Part shown: positions 23,708 to 29,208 of the stretch, in pieces
Numbering within the stretch: position 1 is the stretch's first letter
Layout: each line of letters begins with the position of its first letter
Source: Clostridium sp. CAG:433
GTDB lineage: Bacteria; Bacillota_I; Bacilli_A; RF39; UBA660
Assembly: GCA_000433675.1 (NCBI GenBank)
Contig: FR893543.1
Location: 1 to 29,208 of the forward strand
DNA: 29,208 nucleotides
Reading direction: 5' to 3'
Translations under genes and position numbers: made by a program
Notes under the pieces: model-generated
Seen by the model: only the letters and a program-made list of their open reading frames with translations
Told to the model about the DNA's origin: nothing
Database searches by the model: none

Positions 23708-24700
23708 TTATAATAAATTTGAATATGGCAATTTTTTTATAAATATCTCCATTGAATCCCAGTCGATTTCTTTATTTTCATTAATCGGTAAAAATAATTT
23801 TTCTTTTTTTATTCTATTTTGTGCCCTTTTACGTGAATATTCATACTTATCTAAATAATAATTCAATATAGTTTGCAAATAAACAGCAGTATAAATATTT
23901 AGTTTGTCCTTATATTTATCTTTTATTTCTAATATTTCAACATGATCAGATCCAATAAATTTTTCTTGTTGATAAAAAGATTTCCCATCAGTAGCACTGT
24001 CAACAGTAAAAACATTACCATTTTCTGAATATTCATTATGAAATCCACTAAAACCAAAGTTTTTATTAGAAGTTGTTATATAATAATAATCACCTAAAAC
24101 TAGTTGTTTTGAACTTATCCTTCTATTAATGCTTCTAACATTAAAAATTTTTGTTATAGGTATTTCTACACAATTATTTGGTAAAGCGATATCTACACTT
24201 CTTTTTTGTAATTTTTTATCATCCCATTTAGCGTGAGGAATTATTTTATCCATAAAATTCTGAATATAATCCCAATTAATTTTATCATCATCATCAACGG
24301 GCAATTTTATATAATCTTTTGATATTCTCTTATCAGACATTTCTCTATTAAAAAAATAATTATCACCTAATTTTTCTAACAATGTTATTAAATACATAGC
24401 TATTTTTTTTGTTAATTTTCTATCCTTTAACCATAAAACGGTTACATGATCACTAGCTACAAAATCATAATCATGATAGAATGTTGCTCCTACACTACCA
24501 CTGTTTGCAATAGTAATACAATTTTTATATATTTTCATATATTTAGGTGGATTTATATAATTATTTACTCCATTATTAAATTTTGTTGAAGATACATAAG
24601 CAATATCACCATCAACTTGATTTAATTTAATTAATCTTTTTCCCCTAGAATGATAAAAAACATCATCTATTGAAAAATATTTATACTTCATCATGTTCAT
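23708..24700 (-). CDS. BcgI-like type IIB specificity subunit (HsdS-like)
   Basis: The protein has 330 residues, close to the B subunit of BcgI (341). It recognises DNA for the RM protein encoded just upstream. Two half-repeats are visible: residues 1-150 with FSIDDVFYHSRGKRL, DIAYVSSTKFNNGV, ITIANSGSVGATFYHDYDF and VASDHVTVLWLKD; residues 175-325 with ITKIFNVRSINRR, YYITTSNKNFGFSGF and FIGSDHVEILEIKD. Each looks like a target-recognition domain, giving a bipartite site. Each half ends in a helix with KLPVDDDDKINWDYI or FLPINENKEIDWDSM. The start overlaps the methylase gene by 20 bases. The recognition sequence cannot be read from the protein. Confidence 0.85.
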   Translation of the reverse strand: MNMMKYKYFSIDDVFYHSRGKRLIKLNQVDGDIAYVSSTKFNNGVNNYINPPKYMKIYKNCITIANSGSVGATFYHDYDFVASDHVTVLWLKDRKLTKKIAMYLITLLEKLGDNYFFNREMSDKRISKDYIKLPVDDDDKINWDYIQNFMDKIIPHAKWDDKKLQKRSVDIALPNNCVEIPITKIFNVRSINRRISSKQLVLGDYYYITTSNKNFGFSGFHNEYSENGNVFTVDSATDGKSFYQQEKFIGSDHVEILEIKDKYKDKLNIYTAVYLQTILNYYLDKYEYSRKRAQNRIKKEKLFLPINENKEIDWDSMEIFIKKLPYSNLL

Positions 24701-26708
24701 CCTCCATCAAATCAACAGCTGAAGCATTATTTTCTTGAAGTATTTCAAGTAAATCTATTTCGTTTAAATCTTTATCTAATAAGTTTAAATCTTTCTTTGT
24801 ATTAAATATAACAAATTCTTTTAAAGTTTTTTCAAAATCACTTACTGAAAGCTTATCAAACTCAACTTTTGAAAAAGCTTGAATCAACCATTCATCATTT
24901 TCTTGTATCTTAACAAAAATATTCTTTATTTCGTCAATGTTTTGTGGATTTCTATAATATGGAGCATCAATATCCTTTAATAATTTACTTTTAATATCGT
25001 TCCATTTATTATAAACGTCTCTACGACCTTTTTTCTTTGCTAATTCAAATCCATCATCTTTTAAATTATAAAATACTACCGGATTGTTATAGTCATGTGC
25101 CTTATTTGTTTCTATTACTATAATGGAACTACCTGTTGAAGCATTGGGTTGAAACAAATCTTTTGGCATATTTATAACAGCTTTAAGAGTATTACTTTTA
25201 AGAAGATTATTTCTAATTTCATTCTCTCCCATAAATGTTTGTGGAGGTGCTATCATGACAACATATCTACTACATAGTCTGCACATTTTTTCTAGAAAAC
25301 TTATTTCTTTCATCCATGGCTTTTTATTTTTTGTTTTAGAATTTTTGTCACCTTTAAATTTTTTCAATTCTTTATAATCAGTAAAGGATCCAGAATAAGG
25401 TGGATTTATAAAACCAATTGTAGGCCTACTACCTATTTCCTTACATTTCTTTTCAAAATTTATATCAAACTCTTCTGAGAAAAAATCATAATTTAAAATA
25501 TTTGATTTTCCATCTCCTCTAAACAACATATTTGATATAGCCAAAATATACATGTGAGGTTTAAGTTCATTACCTAATAATTGGTATTTTCTAACATGCT
25601 CAATCCCCTTAGAATCAGTTTGTAAATCAAATAATTTGTTCATACCCGCTATTAAAAATGATCCAGTCCCACAGCAAGAATCAAAAATAACATCATTCTT
25701 TTTTAAGTCTATTAAATTAGTAAATAACTCTGTAACATGCTCTGGAGTTAATACTATTCCAGATTGTACATCTACTATACCTGCATATCTTAAAAATTCT
25801 TGATAAAATTTTCCTATAATATCATAGTTATGACGAGTTTCAAATAAGGGAATTACATCATCACGTAATTTAATCAAAATAGTTTTTATTGTATCACTTT
25901 CTAATAATACTTTTTCATTAGATAGCGCTCCAAATTTTGACATTATCATTTCAATTTTTTCTTTTGGTAAATTTTCTCCATCTTCGCCTAAAATGTCTGG
26001 AACAACTATACCAATTTGTTTCATTAATTGTTTAGGACTGTATTCTTCAAATTGTTCTCTAAATGTATTTCTATATTTAGAATTTTTAGATTCAAATAAT
26101 GATATAAGCAAAATGCTCAATAATGTTGGCCTTTCGTCTTCTTTAACATCATACAAAAGATTATTAATTGTACTTGATGCTTGAGAAATACGAGAAGATA
26201 TTTCTTCCAAATTTAAATTATCAAACAATGCCAAATAATCTTTTTCATTATGAATTTCATTAATATTCATATCAATTATTTTATCTATTTGTATATAAAA
26301 TGTATCAATTCTATAACCATATTCAATGTCCATATCACCAGATATTGCAATTCCTAAAATATTCCATGAACGTAAATTAATAAGTGCTTTATTTATTTCA
26401 GGAGATATAACACCATAACTTTCCAACGTTCCTGGCATAAAACAATTCAAATAATGTTTTATTTGTGGAATTGCTTCTTTTTCATGTTGTGCAATGGTAG
26501 ATTTCAACTCTACTAGAATTAATAATTTTTTCTTTTCATTAACATATATGAAATCTGGTAATCCAATATGCCCACTTTTATTTTTTGATGAATGATCTAA
26601 TATAGCATTAATATCCTTATTTTCACATAATTCCTTCCATTGATTTTCAAATTCTAAAGTCAATAAATGCTTATATAAATCTAAAAATGTTTTATCATTT
26701 CTTGCCAT
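24681..26708 (-). CDS. BcgI-like restriction endonuclease / N6-adenine methyltransferase
   Basis: The protein has 675 residues (BcgI A is 637) and combines both activities. The N-terminal nuclease has the PD-(D/E)xK pattern: LPDFIYV (Asp52) and LVELKS (Glu67, Lys69). A helical connector covers about 150-320. The N6-adenine methylase core follows, with FDSCCGTGSFL (SAM-binding motif I, Asp343) and INPPYSG (motif IV, Asn435). The C-terminal 150 residues are helical and probably bind the specificity subunit. Such type IIB enzymes cut on both sides of a bipartite site and methylate it. All catalytic residues are present, so the system looks functional. A separate type I HsdR is absent. Confidence 0.87.
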   Translation of the reverse strand: MARNDKTFLDLYKHLLTLEFENQWKELCENKDINAILDHSSKNKSGHIGLPDFIYVNEKKKLLILVELKSTIAQHEKEAIPQIKHYLNCFMPGTLESYGVISPEINKALINLRSWNILGIAISGDMDIEYGYRIDTFYIQIDKIIDMNINEIHNEKDYLALFDNLNLEEISSRISQASSTINNLLYDVKEDERPTLLSILLISLFESKNSKYRNTFREQFEEYSPKQLMKQIGIVVPDILGEDGENLPKEKIEMIMSKFGALSNEKVLLESDTIKTILIKLRDDVIPLFETRHNYDIIGKFYQEFLRYAGIVDVQSGIVLTPEHVTELFTNLIDLKKNDVIFDSCCGTGSFLIAGMNKLFDLQTDSKGIEHVRKYQLLGNELKPHMYILAISNMLFRGDGKSNILNYDFFSEEFDINFEKKCKEIGSRPTIGFINPPYSGSFTDYKELKKFKGDKNSKTKNKKPWMKEISFLEKMCRLCSRYVVMIAPPQTFMGENEIRNNLLKSNTLKAVINMPKDLFQPNASTGSSIIVIETNKAHDYNNPVVFYNLKDDGFELAKKKGRRDVYNKWNDIKSKLLKDIDAPYYRNPQNIDEIKNIFVKIQENDEWLIQAFSKVEFDKLSVSDFEKTLKEFVIFNTKKDLNLLDKDLNEIDLLEILQENNASAVDLMEDEHDEV

Positions 26709-26731
26709 ATCATATCACCTCTATATAACAA

Positions 26732-26740
26732 ATTATATCA
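26732..26740 (-). promoter_or_regulatory. Extended -10 promoter of the RM operon
   Basis: On the minus strand TGATATAAT is a full extended -10, about 24 bases before the methylase start, with AGGTGATATG as ribosome site. No good -35 is seen at the normal distance. Confidence 0.5.
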
Positions 26741-26826
26741 TGTCAATAAAAAAAAGAAAAGAGTTTGGCCTGTAAAAAACAACATTTTTTGTTTAATGTG
26801 TAAATTAACTAATAAATAATTAAGGG

Positions 26827-26904
26827 TTTGGGAGTAATCCCACAATAGAATTTCGTACGAGAGTACAAATTCAGTGCTGGCTAGACAATAAATTTACTAC
26901 CAAA
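26827..26904 (+). ncRNA. Structured intergenic element with a GNRA-capped hairpin
   Basis: Outer pairing TTTGG (26827-26831) with CCAAA (26900-26904) and AGTAA (26833-26837) with TTACT (26894-26898), separated by one G-A mismatch. Inside lies GAATTT-C-GTAC (26848-26858) paired with GTAC-AAATTC (26863-26872) and closed by GAGA, a GNRA tetraloop on the plus strand. An alternative GGGA/TCCC hairpin (26831-26841) competes with the outer stem. The GNRA loop suggests a plus-strand RNA opposite to the neighbouring genes. No plus-strand promoter is convincing. The family is unknown. Confidence 0.5.
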
Positions 26905-26959
26905 CTAATTAATTGAAATTTAAAAATTCTATCAGTTTTATCTAATAGAGTTCTGCTTT

Positions 26960-27259
26960 TTAATAATATTTCTTTAATATCATTGAATTATCTTTTATTA
27001 TTATTAAATTATATTTTATTTTTAATTTTTCTTTTATCTTAAGTATAAGTCTAATAATATCACATCTACAATTAAATATATCTACAGCAGAGTTAATATG
27101 ATTTATTAAATTACATTCTGATAAACAATGTCTACTATATGCATTTGCTAAATAAAATGCTACTAAATCAGGTATAACATATTTATTTAAATAATCATTA
27201 ACATTGTTATAGAAAGGTAAATATATTTTTTCAAATTCTTTATCAGTTATATCACGCAT
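26960..27259 (-). CDS. Hypothetical protein in the tnpV operon
   Basis: This 99-residue protein has no family I can name. It opens MRDITDKEFEKIYLPFYNNV and has a central cysteine/histidine-containing stretch (AYSRHCLSECNLINHINSA ... FNCRCDII) with four Cys, then a helical, Ile/Leu/Lys-rich end (LKIKEKLKIKYNLIIIKD). There is no membrane segment. Its start overlaps the tnpV stop by 8 bases, so it is translationally coupled to a transposon protein and probably belongs to the same element. Confidence 0.65.
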   Translation of the reverse strand: MRDITDKEFEKIYLPFYNNVNDYLNKYVIPDLVAFYLANAYSRHCLSECNLINHINSAVDIFNCRCDIIRLILKIKEKLKIKYNLIIIKDNSMILKKYY

Positions 27260-27602
27260 AGATATATTCCTTTAAAATTGCTTCTTCAGCTATATCTTTT
27301 ATATTATTCATTTTACCTATCCATAACATTTGATTACTACTTTTTAATTCTTCAGTAATATTTTCTTTTTCAGTGAGTTCTTTAATTAACTTCTGCACCT
27401 TCTCCATAACAGTAGTATCGATATTATGGAGATATTCATTTAATTTATCATTAACAAGTAAATCAAAATATAATCCTAATTTGTATTTCTTAATATAATT
27501 TAATCTTAATAATCCATATTTTCCTATATTATATTGTTTTTTATTTTCTAATATTAAATCCGGTAATAAATAATCACCTTTCTTAGTGTAACTAATATTC
27601 AT
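27252..27602 (-). CDS. tnpV: TnpV-family transposon-encoded protein
   Basis: At 116 residues this is a typical TnpV length. The family pattern is clear: an N-terminal strand ISYTKKGDYLLPDL, then IGKYGLLRLNYIKKYKLGLY, LLVNDKLNEYLHNID, a helix with VQKLIKELTEKENITEELK, and the close QMLWIGKMNNIKDIAEEA. TnpV proteins occur in Tn4451-like integrative mobilisable elements beside TnpX-type serine recombinases. Their function is not established. It supports the view that the broken recombinase at 19.3-20.9 kb and this gene belong to one element. The repeat copy B lies 73 bases upstream of the start. Confidence 0.85.
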   Translation of the reverse strand: MNISYTKKGDYLLPDLILENKKQYNIGKYGLLRLNYIKKYKLGLYFDLLVNDKLNEYLHNIDTTVMEKVQKLIKELTEKENITEELKSSNQMLWIGKMNNIKDIAEEAILKEYIYA

Positions 27603-27655
27603 AACATTTCTCCATTTCTTTCTATATTTATTTAACTTTAATTGTTATACATTTG

Positions 27656-27695
27656 TTACACAATGACCATCGCCACCTGGTGATGGACAAAGTGT
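27656..27695. repeat. Long near-palindrome at repeat copy B
   Basis: The left arm TTACACAATGACCATCGCC and right arm GGTGATGGACAAAGTGTAA pair at 15 of 19 positions around a 4-base centre ACCT. It resembles a dimer-binding site of the size used by serine recombinases or a regulator. In copy A only the right arm is present. Confidence 0.6.
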
Positions 27696-27750
27696 AATTA
27701 ATTTTTATTTCCTACGATTTTGATATTTACACCTAAATGGAAACTATCCT
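27675..27750 (+). repeat. Accessory-region direct repeat, copy B
   Basis: Second copy of the approximately 75-bp repeat also found at 17983, in the same orientation, with one extra A. The two copies bracket about 9.7 kb containing dinD, the recombinase, RM and tnpV. The rest of the 27603-27870 gap holds only this repeat and a terminator. Confidence 0.75.
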
Positions 27751-27811
27751 TTATTTTCAACATTATATATCCTCTTTTTAAAAAATAGAATTTTAATTCA
27801 TAAAAAAACAA

Positions 27812-27832
27812 TATTAATCCATTGAATTAATA
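27812..27832 (-). terminator. Intrinsic terminator after the GNAT gene
   Basis: A 7-bp stem TATTAAT / ATTAATA with a 7-base loop, followed on the minus strand by TGTTTTTTT. It lies about 40 bases past the acetyltransferase stop. Confidence 0.62.
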
Positions 27833-27870
27833 CTACTCATCATTTAAAATTTAACATTATTATTTAATAT

Positions 27871-28278
27871 TTATTTTTTAAACCACATATACATTCCTTC
27901 TTCTGCAACTTCTTTTTTTACTTTAAAGCCAAATTTTTCATAAAATCCAACTTTACCATTTGCTGACAAAAGTTGTATCATCATTTCTTCACCATCTTCA
28001 AGTATATCCTTTACTCTATCTAATAGATTATTAATCATCTTTTTACCAATATGTTTGCCTTGATATTCTGGTTTTACAATAACATCGGATACAAGTGCCA
28101 TATAACCATTATCTGTTACTAATCTTGCCATACCTACAATATTACCATCTTGAATATATTTAACTGTCATACTATTTTTTAAACTTTTTTCTAACAATCT
28201 CTTTGACGGACATTTCCACCCTACAGAATTGATCATTTCTAAATATTCTTCATATGTTAAATTATTTTCTTCTATCAT
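27871..28278 (-). CDS. GNAT-family N-acetyltransferase
   Basis: The protein has 135 residues from the chosen start. It transfers an acetyl group from acetyl-CoA to an unknown amine. The acetyl-CoA binding motif A is VSDVIVKPEYQGKHIGKKMI, preceded by the strand MARLVTDNGYMAL. The C-terminal GKVGFYEKFGFKVK is the usual motif B ending. I start at ATG 28276-28278 (MIEENN) because GAGGTG lies 4 bases before it. The ATG at 28290 lies within this ribosome site. It stands alone with its own terminator and seems to be outside the mobile region. Confidence 0.9.
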   Translation of the reverse strand: MIEENNLTYEEYLEMINSVGWKCPSKRLLEKSLKNSMTVKYIQDGNIVGMARLVTDNGYMALVSDVIVKPEYQGKHIGKKMINNLLDRVKDILEDGEEMMIQLLSANGKVGFYEKFGFKVKKEVAEEGMYMWFKK

Positions 28279-28395
28279 AAAACACCTCATTAATACAATT
28301 TATATTGTTTCATCCATTCTTCTAGTCAGAAATACACTTCATAAAATATAATCTTCAACTTATAACTATTATAACATATGCCTTTTTATTAATAA

Positions 28396-29208
28396 TTATA
28401 AATTTAACGTATTTGTAAATTCATATATATACTTACTCAATAGTTCTTTATTTTTAATATCTTTTATCCATTTTTCATTTATTGAATCATATCCATATAA
28501 AATACCCGCAATTGATCCCGTTATAGCGGCAATAGTATCAGTATCACCGCCTAAATTGACTGAACCTATTATTGCTTCATTAAAACTTTCAGTATTTAAG
28601 ATTACCCACAGAGCACTTTCAAGAGTATCCACAACAAAACCTGTTGATTTTATTGTATCTAAAGAATATTTTGAAATATCATATTTTATTATTCTTTCAT
28701 ATAAATTTATATTGTCCTTATTAAAAATAGAGTAATCAATCTTTTGAAGTAATTTATAACTTTCAGTTTTATTATTATTTGAAAGAATAAAAATTATATA
28801 TTTTACATACATATAACATCCTATAATACTTATTTCATGAGCATGTGTTATTGATGAAGTATTTCGAACTATATTTATAATATCATTATCTTCCGTTTTA
28901 TTATAAAAACAATAAAATGCAATTGGTAGCATTCTCATTAATGACCCATTACCATTTTCAGATATTGCGTTACCACCACATTTCGTTGCATCAATCTTAT
29001 TATTCCAATATCTCATAAGAGAATATTTTGTAGTTGTACCTATATCAAATACTTCATTAGTAGCAGTATATTTAGCATTATTAATCCATTCACAAAATTT
29101 ATCAGCAATATCATTATAATTTAACTTATTTTTATTAACTATTATAGAATCCATAGTTGCTAAAGTCATGGAAGTATCATCAGACCAAACACCCTTAGGT
29201 ACATCATA
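28396..29208 (-). CDS. ADP-ribosylglycohydrolase (DraG type), N-terminus outside the window
   Basis: At least 270 residues are visible and the start lies beyond the right edge. The frame continues without a stop to 29208, giving VWSDDTSMTLAT, the family's first metal-binding motif. The internal ATG at 29169 is therefore not the start. Further motifs are GNGSLMRMLPIA, ITHAHE and NLGGDTDTIAAITGSIAG, the second metal motif with its Asp pair. These Mg/Mn enzymes remove ADP-ribose from proteins or related substrates. The target is unknown. No DraT-like transferase is in view. Confidence 0.92.
   Translation of the reverse strand, partial: YDVPKGVWSDDTSMTLATMDSIIVNKNKLNYNDIADKFCEWINNAKYTATNEVFDIGTTTKYSLMRYWNNKIDATKCGGNAISENGNGSLMRMLPIAFYCFYNKTEDNDIINIVRNTSSITHAHEISIIGCYMYVKYIIFILSNNNKTESYKLLQKIDYSIFNKDNINLYERIIKYDISKYSLDTIKSTGFVVDTLESALWVILNTESFNEAIIGSVNLGGDTDTIAAITGSIAGILYGYDSINEKWIKDIKNKELLSKYIYEFTNTLNL

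Noticed and set aside
26741..26746. Perfect minus-strand TTGACA before the RM gene as a -35
   Set aside because: It lies only 3 bases from the TATAAT, and no -10 exists 16-18 bases downstream. The extended -10 explains the promoter better.
26848..26872. Hammerhead ribozyme core
   Set aside because: The minus strand contains CTGA and GAAA around a hairpin, but CTGANGA is not matched and the bases that should be single-stranded are paired in a better stem.

Overview
The window is about 29.2 kb of very AT-rich DNA, coded almost entirely on the minus strand. It fits an anaerobic, endospore-forming, low-GC member of the Bacillota. The spore evidence is an alpha/beta small acid-soluble spore protein with its own sigma-G-type promoter, a YunB protein next to a YutD-family gene as in Bacillus, and a cytoplasmic LysM protein. 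A single-cluster ferredoxin, acetate kinase and an oxygen-sensitive type of acyl-CoA dehydratase activase suggest anaerobic fermentation. No species can be named from the sequence alone.

Region 1 (1-15.9 kb) looks like ordinary chromosome. In order along the plus strand it holds: a frame-disrupted gene cut by the window edge; nrnA and ackA, probably co-transcribed; two overlapping hypothetical genes; the SASP gene; a coiled-coil protein with a DUF1292-like start; a YutD-family gene and yunB; two acidic tail-anchored hypothetical proteins flanking the only plus-strand gene (ferredoxin); a three-gene overlapping activase/dehydratase-like cassette; a two-gene thiol-redox unit (thioredoxin plus a CcdA/DsbD-like membrane protein); a zinc-ligand-less amidase-fold protein with four LysM repeats; a small membrane protein; an AI-2E-family permease; and a PAP2 phosphatase. 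Most units end in clear intrinsic terminators.

Region 2 (15.9-27.8 kb) begins at a tRNA-Glu(CTC)/tRNA-Gln(CTG) pair and is accessory DNA. It contains a small XhlA-like protein, an HD-hydrolase/P-loop-kinase fusion, an SOS-box-controlled dinD operon, a large serine recombinase broken by one in-frame TGA, a 30-residue ORF, an initiator-like helix-turn-helix gene broken by a TAA, a structured leader, a DUF6119/TIGR04141-type protein behind an attenuator-like hairpin, a two-gene BcgI-like restriction-modification system, a structured intergenic element, and a TnpV-family pair. The recombinase and initiator genes are dead while the defence and stress genes are intact. This reads as a decaying Tn4451-like integrative element whose cargo has been kept. 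A repeat of about 75 bp (roughly 83% identical by eye) sits at 17.98 kb and 27.68 kb, and in both copies the homology starts abruptly at the centre of a palindrome.

Region 3 (27.8-29.2 kb) returns to a GNAT acetyltransferase and the 3' part of an ADP-ribosylglycohydrolase that runs off the right edge.

The parts most worth following up are the DUF6119 gene with its promoter-terminator leader beside a type IIB-like RM system, the GNRA-capped structured element at 26.83-26.90 kb, and the half-site-like repeat junctions.
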